This document shows positions 1 through 10,667 of a DNA stretch of 28,749 nucleotides, in pieces. This DNA is from Nemertoderma westbladi (Eukaryota > Xenacoelomorpha > Nemertodermatida > Nemertodermatidae), in assembly GCA_032718475.1 (NCBI GenBank), contig JAUCBJ010002977.1:1-28749 (forward strand), given 5' to 3'. Positions within the stretch are counted from its first letter, which is position 1, and every line of letters begins with the position of its first letter. The translations under genes and the position numbers were made by a program. The notes below the pieces were generated by a model that saw nothing but the letters and a program-made list of their open reading frames with translations, ran no database searches and was not told the origin of the DNA.

Positions 1-2
1 CT

Positions 3-1481
3 ATATACACGATCTTTGAAAACGCAGCACTTGCCGGTTGGCTAGCCGATGGGTGCAGTCGTACCATACGCGCCCATCCCTTAATACTTGGAACCAAACT
101 CGCCAAGTTAGATGAACACAATAAATTCATCCGCTTCGAATGTTTCAGGCGCTTTCTGACTCCGTTCCATAACGTTGATAGTCAGTTCAAGGACCGCGCT
201 CTGACCAAACTCAGCCTAAGAGACTCAGCTGCGGAGAAGCTAAATAGCGCGGGATTTGCTCTCTTTCAGGACGTTTGTATACAGAACTTACATTCATCTG
301 TTATACAAAGACCCCGAATACCCACGGGTTATTCTGTCGTGGAAGTTCAGACAGTGGGTCCGCTTGCGGAGACAGCCGCACCTACCTCAGCTATGCAATT
401 GGAAGACGAACCAATCTGCTTAGAGTCTGAAGCGATCCAGCCTACAGCACCCCGGAGCAGCGATAACGATTACGTCTTGGAGTGGTATCAAGGTCCACAA
501 TGTCTCACCGCATACGATTATCGACACGCCAACTATGTTTCTCAAAAACGTTGTCGATTATGCGCATCGAGAGACCATTTCACCCCTATGGACTCATACG
601 TACCCTGCTCCTATTTCCACGAACAGCCGATGATGGAGATCTATTGTGCGTATTGCAGACTTAATAACTCGCATATTTTTGCAGTCTGCCCCCAATTTAT
701 GACCCAATGTCACCACTGTCAACTTAAAGGACATGCCAGTTATAATTGCCCCTTTAACCGCGATTTAGAAAGCGTAGATGAGATGATTACCCTGCGCTAC
801 ATCCGAGCTTGGGAAGCGAACGCGGATTTACATTGTGAGGCCCGCCATCGCTACTACCCTGGACGCTCTTACGAGGGAGTTTACGCGTTCCATCCTTATT
901 TATTCGCGTCTGTGGAACAAAAAACACGCACACCGAGTTACGAACTAATGAAGCGTGTTGGTGAGTGTATTTCCACCAAATTTGTTCGAAAATATCTTAG
1001 GAACGTCAATCCTAATGATATTACTTCATACCATTTGATCAATTACATCCGTCAAGACCTGAGTATGGCGATTTATTTATCAACTCGCACCCTGAGTTAC
1101 AGGAAGTATCTCGATGGCCCTACGAATATCGAGCCCAAGAACGCGAGCTGGAAAGAACCATTAAACCAAGGAAGTTTCTCACCACTCACGGTCCACCTAC
1201 CGCCATTGTCCAGACGACCCGTCAAGGACCCGTAGGAGCTGCTGTCCTAAGACGCACCCTAAAGGCCGTTAGACCTCGCTCCACTGAAGTTGATATCGAT
1301 CAACCAGGTACCTCGACCGGCGGATACACCGATCGTAATCCTAAACCTTCTGATGCAATTGTATTGCACCCGTTCACCCAGGAGTTACAGCCCTCCTAGT
1401 AAAGTGGCTCGCCCCAAAGAGAAAAGGACTCTTGCTAGCCTCAAAAAACTGCGTAAACGCCGTCCGCGTAAGAAAGACTAA
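3..1481 (+). pseudogene. Gag-like zinc-knuckle protein, 5' end outside window, frame-disrupted
   Basis: The frame is open from base 3 to a TAG at 1233-1235 with no clear ATG at the left, so the true N-terminus lies outside the window. A GTG at 339 is not a credible start in an animal gene. The encoded protein has an N-terminal segment without recognised domains, an acidic and Ser/Thr/Pro-rich stretch, then three cysteine/histidine knuckles (552-749). Two further overlapping frames look like continuations. One is open at 1019-1399 and has charged, protein-like composition (for example GDLFINSHPELQEV). The other ends at 1481 with a strongly basic tail (KKLRKRRPRKKD). Knuckles followed by a basic tail suit a nucleic-acid-binding capsid protein of a retroelement. 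I see no protease, RT or integrase beside it. The two frame changes most simply mean decay; programmed frameshifting is not excluded. Family unknown; an old viral insertion is an alternative. Confidence 0.5.
552..749 (+). other. Three tandem zinc-knuckle motifs
   Basis: The translated stretch holds three cysteine/histidine clusters in a row. The first reads C-x2-C-x4-H-x9-C (starting CRLCASRDH), the second C-x2-C-x5-H-x4-C (CAYCRLNNSHIFAVC), and the third the canonical retroviral-type C-x2-C-x4-H-x4-C (CHHCQLKGHASYNC). Canonical CCHC knuckles bind single-stranded nucleic acid in Gag and related proteins. The first two depart from canonical spacing, so zinc binding is most secure for the third. 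Confidence 0.75.
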
Positions 1482-1559
1482 CTGTTTAGAGTATTTTTAT
1501 ATTTTAGAAACTGTGATTTGTTATATTTTATAGACTTAAATCCCATTTTCTGGGAGCGG

Positions 1560-1970
1560 TGTAAAGGCTTTTGCGTAATTAGCCGGTTATTTTCCCCGTA
1601 AAGTACTTTGTAGTTGGTTTAACAGGCATAAAAGGCCTTGTCCTTACTGTACTGTTGTTTTAGAGGACATAAAAGCCATTTCTTCTGTATGTGTACTTTA
1701 GCGGACATGATTAGCAATTTTATGACGCAATGCGCCAAATCCTCTGTAAACAGTGTAGCTACCATGACGACGGCTAACAGCTGATGCTGTATACGTGGAC
1801 CTTTTCTTTGTTCTCTGTTCCTTCTTTGTTCGGTCGACCAAGCAGAGCGTTTTTTGCCTCTGTGTTAGAGATTGTATATAGAAACTCGTGGAGTTGAGTC
1901 AGTATGTGATTTTGTCCACAGCCTACAACATCGGCTTTGGAACCTCCGTGTTTCAGTCTTTAGTCCAACA
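1560..1970 (+). repeat. Possible solitary 3' LTR
   Basis: This 411-bp segment starts TGTAAAGG and ends GTCCAACA, giving the TG...CA termini of an LTR. It is preceded by a short purine-rich run (gggagcgg, 1552-1559) where a polypurine tract would be, and it follows the gag-like frame closely. It contains a TATA/initiator pair at 1875-1903. No second copy lies in the window, so the repeat nature is not shown; this is inference from termini, position and promoter-like content. Confidence 0.25.
1875..1903 (+). promoter_or_regulatory. TATA box and initiator-like pair
   Basis: TATATAG begins at 1875 and a TCAGT initiator-like pentamer sits at 1899-1903, placing its A 26 bp after the first T of the TATA. 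This spacing is close to that of animal RNA polymerase II core promoters. If the surrounding segment is an LTR, this would be the U3/R boundary. Chance occurrence in AT-rich DNA is possible. Confidence 0.3.
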
Positions 1971-2784
1971 TTAGTAGGCTTAATTATAGAACGTATATCC
2001 ATTATCTCACTCACTTAGCTAATCATACATAACATATCATATCTCAATAATCATAACTTACTCATTCATAACTTAACATTGTACTGCTATTTACTGTCGG
2101 TTATTCATTATTTGTTGATGGAATATTATATTTGGAATACTGATAAATAATCAGACACCCCAATCTTCTTGATATACTAAAGGTTAGAGAGACCGGTTAC
2201 ATATAACGATTGCGACTTACATTAAGTGGTTTGAAGTGAATCTAATGCTATTTTATAGGCCCTACACGTATTGTCTGTTGTTCTCCTTATATGTGACTAA
2301 AATTAGTGAAGGTCGGCAGATTGGTGTGCAGCATTGTGCAGTATTGTGTATGATCGTGATTGATAACGAAGCATCTCCTAAAGAATGCGCCATATACGTG
2401 AATCTATAGCCATCCCGTTGTGTCTAGTTTAAGTCATAACTCTGTTTATATATTTAGAGCGCCACGTCCTAAAGGAACTGCTAATATTTCCCGAAAGTGA
2501 ATAATATTTGTCAGAGATTATATATATTACGATCAGTCGAATAATACGGTAGGCCTACACCGCAATACAATTAGGCTTCCGAATCCAGTCTCCCGGGTAT
2601 ATCCAACGGGTGAATGATCGCGCATAGACTGGCTTCGGCTAATGTAGTGTATCAAATACTTGTCATAGGCTAAAGACGATCTATTATCTAGAAGACATCC
2701 CAATTTGGCAGGTTAAACTGCTAAAGGTCTGAAAGCGCGAACAACTGTAGGCCTATACGTAATTGGAATTTGGTAATACAGTAT
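1971..2784. other. Intergenic DNA without recognised gene
   Basis: AT-rich sequence with no convincing coding frame. It has two copies of the palindrome TAGGCCTA (about 2552 and 2748), an octamer that recurs elsewhere in the window. Nothing else was recognised before the 53-bp array begins. Confidence 0.5.
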
Positions 2785-5700
2785 AACTTGGTAATTAACT
2801 TGAATCCGCGTTTTACACCCCTTCCCGAATCAATCAAATCTTGGTAATTAACTTGAATCCGCGTTTTACATCCCTTCCTGGATCTAGTAACACATTGTAA
2901 TTAAACTGAATCCGCGTTTTACACCCCTTCCCGGATACCGTAACACTTTGTAATTAACTTGAATCCGCGTTTTACACCCCTTCCCGGATCCATTAAAACT
3001 TGGCAATTAACTTGAATCCACATTTTACACCCCTTCCCGGATCCATCAAAACTTGGTAATTAACTTGAATCCGCATTTTACACCCCTTCTCGGATCTAGT
3101 AACACATTGTAATTAACCTGAATCCGCGTTTTACACCCCTTCCCGAATCAATCAAAACTTGGTATAACTTGAATCTGCGTTTTACACCCCTTCCCGGAAC
3201 CCGTAACACTTTGTAATTAACCGGAATCCGCGTTTTACACCCCTTCCCGGATCCATTAAAACTTGGCAATTAACTTGAATCCACATTTTACACCCCTTCC
3301 CGGATCCATCAAAACTTGGTAATTAACTTGAATCCGCGTTTTACACCTCTTCCCGGATCCATCAAAACTTGGTAATTAACTTGAATCCGCGTTTTACACC
3401 CCTTCCCGGATCCATCAAAACTTGGTAATTAACTTGAATCCGCGTTTTACACCCCTTCCCGGATCTAGTAACACATTGTAATTAACCTGAATCCGCGTTT
3501 AACACCCCTTCCCGGATCCAGTAACCCTTTATAATTAACCTGAATCCGCGTTTTATACCCCTTGACGGATGCATCAAAACTTGGTAATTAACTTGAATCC
3601 GCATTTTACACCCCTTCCCGGATCCCGTAACACTTTGTAATTAACCTGAATCCGCGTTTTACACCCCTTCCCGAATCAATCAAAACTTAATAATTAACTT
3701 GAATCCGCATTTTACACCCCTTTCCAGATCTAGTAAAACATTGTAATTAAACTGAATCCGCGTTTTACACCCCTTCCCGGATACCGTAACACTTTGTAAT
3801 TAACTTGAATCCGCGTTTTACACCCCTTCCCGGATCCATTAAAACTTGGCAATTAACTTGAATCCGCGTTTTACACCCCTTCCCGGATCCATCAAAACTT
3901 GGTAATTAACTTGAATCCGCGTTTTACACCCCTTCTCGGATCTAGTAACACATTGTAATTAACCTGAATCCGCGTTTTACACCCCTTCCCGGAACCCGTA
4001 ACACTTTGTAATTAACCGGAATCCGCGTTTTACACCCCTTCCCGGATCCATTAAAACTTGGCAATTAACTTGAATCCACATTTTACACCCCTTCCCGGAT
4101 CCATCAAAACTTGGTAATTAACTTGAATCCGCGTTTTACACCTCTTCCCGGATCCATCAAAACTTGGTAATTAACTTGAATCCGCGTTTTACACCCCTTC
4201 CCGGATCCATCAAAACTTGGTAATTAACTTGAATCCGCATTTTACACCCCTTCCCGGATCCCGTAACACTTTGTAATTAACCTGAATCCGCGTTTTACAC
4301 CACTTCCCGAATCAATCAAAACTTGGTAATTAACTTGAATCCGCGTTTTACACCCCTTCCCGGATCTAGTAACACATTGTAATTAACCTGAATCCGCGTT
4401 TTACACCCCTTCCCGAATCAATCAAAACTTGGTATAACTTGAATCTGCGTTTTACACCCCTTCCCGGAACCCGTAACACTTTGTAATTAACCGGAATCCG
4501 CGTTTTACACCCCTTCCCGGATCCATTAAAACTTGGCAATTAACTTGAATCCACATTTTACACCCCTTCCCGGATCCATCAAAACTTGGTAATTAACTTG
4601 AATCCGCATTTTACACCCCTTCCCGGATACCGTAACACTTTGTAATTAACCTGAATCCGCGTTTTACACCACTTCCCGAATCAATCAAAACTTGGTAATT
4701 AACTTGAATCCGCGTTTTACACCCCTTCCCGGATCTAGTAACACATTGTAATTAAACTGAATCCGCGTTTTACACCCCTTCCCGGATACCGTAACACTTT
4801 GTAATTAACTTGAATCCGCGTTTTACACCCCTTCCCGGATCCATTAAAACTTGGCAATTAACTTGAATCCACATTTTACACCCCTTCCCGGATCCATCAA
4901 AACTTGGTAATTAACTTGAATCCGCATTTTACACCCCTTCTCGGATCTAGTAACACATTGTAATTAACCTGAATCCGCGTTTTACACCCCTTCCCGAATC
5001 AATCAAAACTTGGTATAACTTGAATCTGCGTTTTACACCCCTTCCCGGAACCCGTAACACTTTGTAATTAACCGGAATCCGCGTTTTACACCCCTTCCCG
5101 GATCCATTAAAACTTGGCAATTAACTTGAATCCACATTTTACACCCCTTCCCGGATCCATCAAAACTTGGTAATTAACTTGAATCCGCGTTTTACACCCC
5201 TTCCCGGATCCATCAAAACTTGGTAATTAACTTGAATCCGCGTTTTACACCCCTTCCCGGATCCATCAAAACTTGGTAATTAACTTGAATCCGCGTTTTA
5301 CACCCCTTCCAGGATCCATTAAAACTTGGAAATGAATTTGAATCCGCGTTTTACACCCCTTCCCAGATCCATCAAAACTTGGTAATAAACTTGAATCCGC
5401 GTTTTACACCCCTTCCCGGATCCATTAAAACTTGGTAATTAACTTGAATCCGCGTTTTACACCCCTTCCCGGATCCATTAAAACATGGAAATTAAATTGA
5501 ATCCGCGTTTTACACCCCTTCCCGGATCCATCAAAACTTGGTAATTAACTTGAATCCGCGTTTTACACCCTTCCCGGATCCATCAAAACTTGGTAATTAA
5601 CTTGAATCCGCGTTTTACACCCTTCCCGGATCCATCAAAACTTGGTAATTAACTTGTATCCGCGTTTTACACCCCTTCCCGGATCCATCAAAACTTGGTA

Positions 5701-6470
5701 ATTAACTTGAATCCATGTTTTACACCCCTTCCCGGATCCATCAAACTTTGTAATTAACTTGAATCCGCGTTTTACACCCCTTCCCGGATCCATTAAAACA
5801 TGGAAATTAAATTGAATCCGCGTTTTACACCCCTTCCCGGATCCATCAAAACTTGGTAATTAACTTGAATCCGCATTTTACACCCTTCCCGGATCCATCA
5901 AAACTTTCTAATTAACTTGAATCCGCGTTTTACACCCCTTCCCGGATCCATCAAAACTTGGTAATAAACTTGAATCCGCGTTTTACACCCCTTCCCGGAT
6001 CCATTAAAACTTGGTAATTAACTTGAATCTGCGTTTTACACCCCTTCCCGGATCCATTAAAACATGGAAATTAAATTGAATCCGCGTTTTACACCCCTTC
6101 CCGGATCCATTAAAACATGGAAATTAAATTGAATCCGCGTTTTACACCCCTTCCCGGATCCATCAAAACTTGGTAATTAACTTGAATCCGCGTTTTACAC
6201 CCTTCCCGGATCCATCAAAACTTGGTAATTAACTTGAATCCGCGTTTTACACCCCTTCCCGGATCCATCAAAACTTGGTAATTAACTTGAATCCATGTTT
6301 TACACCCCTTCCCGGATCCATCAAAACTTTGTAATTAACTTGAATCCGTATTTTACACCCCTTCCCGGATCCATTAAAACTTGGAAATTAACTTGAATCC
6401 GAATTTTACACTCAATCCCGGATTGTGTAGAAAAATGAATCCACGTTTTACACTCCATCCAGGATTTAGC
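2785..6470 (+). repeat. 53-bp tandem satellite array, about 69 copies
   Basis: The unit runs from GGATCCATCAAAACTTGG through TAATTAACTTGAATCCGCG to TTTTACACCCCTTCCC, 53 bp in all. Three subtypes differ in the segment after GGAT: CCATCAAAACTTGG, CTAGTAACACATTG and CCCGTAACACTTTG. A 51-bp variant (ggtataactt in place of ggtaattaactt) occurs at 3161, 4431 and 5012, spaced 24 and 11 units apart and inside matching neighbour units, so the left two thirds has higher-order repeats. From about 5170 the array is mostly the CCATCAAAACTTGG type, with some 52-bp units lacking one C. Units after about 6380 decay (altered spacing and substitutions), the pattern expected at an array edge. Confidence 0.97.
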
Positions 6471-6476
6471 CTAAAA

Positions 6477-6740
6477 AATTACGTCATTTATGCTATACGT
6501 CTTTTTGAGATAAAAATTAAGCTCATAATCACCCACGGTTTGACTACTTACTGGCAACACCTGATCGCTAGTGACTTTAAAAACATAGACAAAATCGAAG
6601 CAACCTTTCTGAATCGCTGCCTGGGACTGCACAAAACTACCCGCAACTGCCTAGTATTCTCTCTATGTAATCGTCAACCGATTTGTGTCTCATTGCAATC
6701 TGAGCTCAGTCTCGATTTCCAGTTCTACATGACTCACATG
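6477..6740 (+). pseudogene. LINE reverse transcriptase C-terminal fragment
   Basis: Directly after the decayed end of the 53-bp array the plus strand encodes about 85 residues resembling the region after the RT palm in animal non-LTR elements: an Arg-Leu-Phe-containing helix, THGLTTYWQHL, then KIEATFLNRCLGLHKTTRN. The catalytic RT core upstream and the terminal zinc motif downstream are missing, so this is an internal scrap. The apparent ATG at 6381 lies inside satellite DNA and is not a real start. Clade not assigned. Confidence 0.55.
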
Positions 6741-6758
6741 ACCAGTTCTACAGGACTC

Positions 6759-6791
6759 CCATCCAGAGATTTAGTGTCCTCAGCATGGACG
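6759..6791 (-). mobile_element. 33-bp fragment of the LINE found at 9.6-10.7 kb
   Basis: The plus-strand text from ccatccagagatttagtg to gcatggac matches 9970-10014 except for one substitution and a 14-bp gap lying between repeated cagc tetramers. On the minus strand both encode AEDTKSLDG. This is a tiny second copy of the same LINE family, wedged between two plus-strand retroelement remains. Confidence 0.6.
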
Positions 6792-6845
6792 AACATATAG
6801 GAAAATATATGGACCCTTACAACACCAATATAACTCGATTTTAAT

Positions 6846-7646
6846 ATGTATTCGCCTCGAACGACATCTTTCAAACTCACTTCATATTTAAACTTAAACA
6901 AAAGGGCAATTAGCGATGTCAGGAACTGTCTCAAATTTAAATTAAACCAAGTACGCACGGTTCAACAAATTGATTATTTCAAATCCTGTCGAAATGCGAA
7001 ATTCCCACCCCAGTTCATGGCAACACGGATTCGGTCGGTACTCAAATTCTACCCCAGCTTATACGTATCACTCCTACAGAAAATGTTTCAGTTGGGGATC
7101 GTGAATAAATACAAACAGCTCTCTTGATCACAGGTTTGTTTTCGCACGTTTTACAACAGGCTTCTAAGAGAAGCCCAAGCTACAAGTGACTACAGCACGA
7201 TCGACTTCCTAACCTTTTGGTTACCTATCGTAGCCGACCGCGAAACTGAAGCTGCATGTAACCATTTGGATTACCAATTCGATTATAACATGGGCTTCTA
7301 CGCAATGGACCCGGCACTAACGCTAGATGTTGCTAACAACACCGGAGCGCGGCTACCACGTGACCCCCAACCCGATGACCCACTATCTACCAACCCTTTC
7401 CCGATCATGGAGGCTAGAATTAATAATCTATCTAGCACCACATTATCCAAGGATCAATAAGAGCTACTCGGGCTGGGATTTAGCTACATCCCTCACCGGG
7501 GCACTACATCCACCCATCATCGGTTTGAAGCAAAAGTAGATGTTTCCATTACAGCAACTAAATTGCGCAACAGATACAAACGGTTGAACAGCCTAGCGAA
7601 AACACCTCCAATTACTAAGGAACTACTACCCCAGGTAGCACACTGA
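6846..7646 (+). pseudogene. Penelope-like element, N-terminal region
   Basis: A single phase runs from 6846 to a TGA at 7644-7646, interrupted by TGA at 7125-7127 and TAA at 7458-7460. The text around QVRTVQQIDYFKSCRNAKFP resembles the N-terminal region of Penelope-like RTs, where an aromatic residue and a Cys precede a Pro. Further on, LSKDQ, the stop, then ELLGLGFSYIPHRG resembles the conserved block that precedes the RT in these proteins, and a KLRNRYKRL helix follows. The assignment is from pattern memory, without alignment, and is weaker for the first 200 bp. Confidence 0.5.
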
Positions 7647-7648
7647 CC

Positions 7649-8056
7649 CCACAGAAAAGGAGCGCTGCCCCTCACCCCCCAGTTTATCAAACCCAACCGG
7701 CTAACAACCCCACTGTTAAGAAGCATGTACGTTCAGGGAGACGACATTGTCTCTTCCCCACTGTTAAACAGCCAACCCTCACGCATAGCCATCCACCCAA
7801 CATACCTTCCATACCAAATGTGGGTGTAGGCACCAGCACCCAATCTGCGTTTACCCTACCGCAACTGTCCACCTCAACGAGAACGCGGAGCAAGACCAGA
7901 GACCAGACTAACATCCCAGACCAGCCCTCCTGTCTAATAGCCGTTCCGAAGATTGATCTGACTAGCCCACTCCTGGGTCCTCCTGTCTCGGGACCAACAC
8001 CACAGACCCCCGTGCACGACCCGCAAACCGGAATTAAGTTACCTACTTGTCATTAG
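7649..8056 (+). pseudogene. Proline- and Ser/Thr-rich linker of the Penelope-like element
   Basis: This open stretch lies in a different phase from both neighbours. It encodes a low-complexity segment rich in Pro, Thr, Ser and Gln, consistent with a disordered linker between the N-terminal block and the RT. It contains TRTRSKTRDQ, and the start of the next frame contains ARTRSKTTG, so a short segment seems to have been duplicated across the phase change. It ends in TAG at 8054-8056. Confidence 0.4.
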
Positions 8057-9369
8057 CAACAGCAGACACCCCATCAGCACGAACACGGTCGAAGACTACG
8101 GGAGTCATACCTGAGATTGATTACTTGAACCCCCTGCCACGACCACCCGATCCCCCCTTATTTACCCACGCCTGTTATGTATCTGCAAGGGTAGATGACT
8201 TCCGCATAGAATCGTATATAACGGACCTACACCGAGCCGTGGATAGAACTAAATGTATGAATCTAGATAAAACACACCCACCGAATCTATCTAATTGCCA
8301 CCAGAAGGCGCTAAAACAATTAAAGAGAAATAACAACGTCAGCTACCTCAAGGGTGATAAAACTGATAGCAATATCATGTTTGATCATGGTGACAAGGAT
8401 TTCGAAATTCATAGAATATTAGGAGATACTAATACTTACGAGAGGCTGCCTGGAGACCCAACTGCAAAATTTAGAGTTAGATGCAGAAAACTTCTAGATG
8501 GACTCACTATAACCAACCCCTTACTGAGGCTTCATCTATTCCCCAATACATTCACTACAGGTCACATGTTCATATCCCTAAAAGATCATAAGCCCAAAAA
8601 CGAATGGATCACCCACCCTAATGGCAAACTAATTCCCAAAGGTAGGCCAATTATTTCAAATACTGACGCGTTTTTCACGCCTTTGTCTAAACTAATGCAC
8701 TACTTCCTACATCCACTAGTAAGGGATGCTGCAAACTACCTAAAAAGTTCCCGAGACCTAAAACAGACACTCCCTACTAGGAACTCACAATACACTACAT
8801 TCATCACCATACACGTAATGTAATTGATATGTTTACTGCCATACCCCATGCACTAGGAATAGAAGCTGTAATGCAATCACTAAAAGAAGACAACACCCTC
8901 CCTTATCGATGTAAATTCTCTGCCGAGCAACTCGCAGATATACTCTCAGATATTCCTGTTACATCATAACTATTTCAAATATAAGGAGGGATTTTACTTA
9001 CAGATAGCAGGCGCGCCCATGGGCGGGAGTCACAGCGGTGACTACGCAATATTAACCTCCTACCACGTCATTAAACAGGCTATTAACACCTCACTGTACA
9101 CGCCATATTACTCCCGTACAGTAGTAGACGACAACCTTGGCATATTTAACTTCTGGATGACGGACGCAGAATTGAACAATATAGAAACCGCTTTCAATAC
9201 AGCATGCAGCCATCTGTATGGCTGCAATGCGATACAATTTACATTTAATTCATCACGAAAATCGATCAATTACTTAGACATTACTATCCAAGCCTTTCCA
9301 CTCACCATATCGAAAACCTATGTTCAAGGATTTCTACTTACAATTATAGACTTTCATTTCTATATCTAG
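8047..9369 (+). pseudogene. Penelope-like reverse transcriptase core, frameshifted
   Basis: The first frame (8047-8823) encodes a pre-RT region with NLSNCHQKALKQLKRNNNV and GDKTDSNIMFD, then the early RT motifs SLKDHKP and GRPIISNTDAFFTPLSK. The phase then changes: VIDMFTAIP, carrying the motif A aspartate (8826-8828), reads to a TAA at 8967-8969. The original phase resumes near 8968 with NYFKYKEGFYLQIAGAPMG (motif B), then VVDDN (motif C aspartates at 9127-9132) and NYLDITI. All three catalytic aspartate positions are kept, but two frame changes break the protein. The thumb and anything beyond are lost or unrecognisable after 9369. Confidence 0.75.
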
Positions 9370-9627
9370 TAGAATCAATTTGTCTAGACTCAATCGTAGC
9401 AACTCAGTGTAAACATTTAATTCTATAAATGGGTCCGTTAATGTGCATTGTTCAACTATATTCTCATCAGCAAACAACACCGATATTATATAATAATGCA
9501 GTTATGGAATTATATTTTAGCCCTTATATCTTTTATTTACTTAAAAAGATATATAAAATATGTTGCTTAGCAGTTCTCATCTCTATTACTACTACTAGGA
9601 TCGGCATGCTGCATTGGAGCTGCATTT
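9370..9627. other. Penelope 3' flank and LINE 3' untranslated end
   Basis: No recognised protein. Bases 9580-9605 read on the minus strand as GATCCTAGTAGTAGTAATAG, a short TAG-type microsatellite just past the LINE stop codon, typical of the 3' tail of several LINE clades. The stretch 9370-9575 is AT-rich and unassigned. Confidence 0.4.
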
Positions 9628-10667
9628 TTAAGAATGCTGTGCCGGCTTGTCGACAAAATTGCGCCGCCACAACTCCCTATCAGCCATGGGATTTGCTAGA
9701 TCATCCGCATCTTGTCCTTTAAGATGCGTCTCAAGAAAGTCATGGGCTGTCCACCATGCTTATTCACTCCATGAGGCTGCCAAAGTACAAGATTATGCAC
9801 TGGCTGGTCCCCACGGCGAATGCAATGTCCTGCAAAGCGGAGGCGATTTTGTTCTAGTGTCAAGCTTGGGGGAACCAATGAGACACCTCCAATGTTATAT
9901 AGTGTCTGGTTAGAGATGTGTGCATTGTACTTGACACAATGAACCCGGCGTAGCATTCTTGTGAATGTGCCATCCAGAGATTTGGTGTCCTCAGCAGTTA
10001 GAGCCCAGCATGGACTCCCATAGAGGAGTACTGGAACTACTGCTGCTCTAAATAATCGGACCTTAAGCTTCCGATTAATTCTCGGTGACTTCCAAATCAT
10101 GGAAAGCCTATTCAAGGCTGCCCATGCCTTTCCCTTACGTATTCGAAGGTCCTCACCTGAGTTCCGGATCCATGATCCCAGGTAACAGAAGTCATCCACA
10201 TGCTCAAGCATACCATCTTTTGAGCTTATGCTCATCCGATCAGAGACTTGCTGAGGACTTTCAAAGTTAACTGTCAAAATTTTGGTCTTTCTGGAGTTAA
10301 TAAAAAGACCAACACTAGAAGCAGCATGTTCTAATGAGCTGAGGAGCCATTGGGCTCCCTCTAGTGATTCTGAGAGTACTCCTAAGTCATCAGCAAAGTC
10401 TAGATCAGTTAGGTACTTGGTAGGATTTCCTCGACTTCTGGAGCCAGTAGGTGGAGTTATCATCACCCCATCATCATTATAATGATCTAAGGACATGCGT
10501 AGAACATAGTCAACCACAATTATGAACAAGAATGGTGCAAGTTTGTCTCCCTGGAGGACGCCCCATAACACTTCAAATGGTTCTGTGTCAGCGTCAACAG
10601 TAGACACAAATGTTGTCGAACCAAAAAGTAAATTTTCTTTGGCCACTAGGCCAGGGATTACGCACAA
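9628..10667 (-). pseudogene. 5'-truncated LINE reverse transcriptase with a 3'-proximal frameshift
   Basis: The main minus-strand frame (10667 to 9696) encodes the second half of a non-LTR RT: GVLQGDKLAPFLFI (residues about 36-49), the catalytic LDFADD (89-94), GLFINSRKTKIL (120-131), YLGSWI (162-167), then the post-RT region with VLLYGSPCWAL, SLDGTFTRMLR and LRFAGHCIRR. It stops at 9696. One base out of phase, the same strand continues DDLANPMADRELWRRNFV to a TAA at 9628-9630, matching the usual end of such proteins, so a single frameshift near 9710 truncates it. The endonuclease and the RT fingers are absent, typical of incomplete reverse transcription. Clade not assigned. Confidence 0.85.

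Larger units (their letters stand above)
6846..9369 (+). mobile_element. Penelope-like retroelement, degenerate
   Basis: About 2.5 kb of plus-strand coding remains in several frames, in the order expected for a Penelope-like element: N-terminal region (6846-7646), proline-rich linker (7649-8056), then the RT (8047-9369). RT assignment rests on SLKDHKP, GRPIISNTDAFFTPLSK, IDMFTAIP, GAPMG, VVDDN and YLDITI in sequence. At least two in-frame stops (7125-7127 and 7458-7460) and several frame changes make it non-functional. No GIY-YIG endonuclease domain was seen; it is either lost from the 3' end or was never present. Terminal repeats were not identified, so both limits are approximate. Confidence 0.75.

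Noticed and set aside
6846-7127. Assignment of this frame to the upstream plus-strand LINE
   Set aside because: It is in phase with the downstream Penelope-like N-terminal block and separated from the LINE scrap by a fragment of another element; Penelope membership explains it better.
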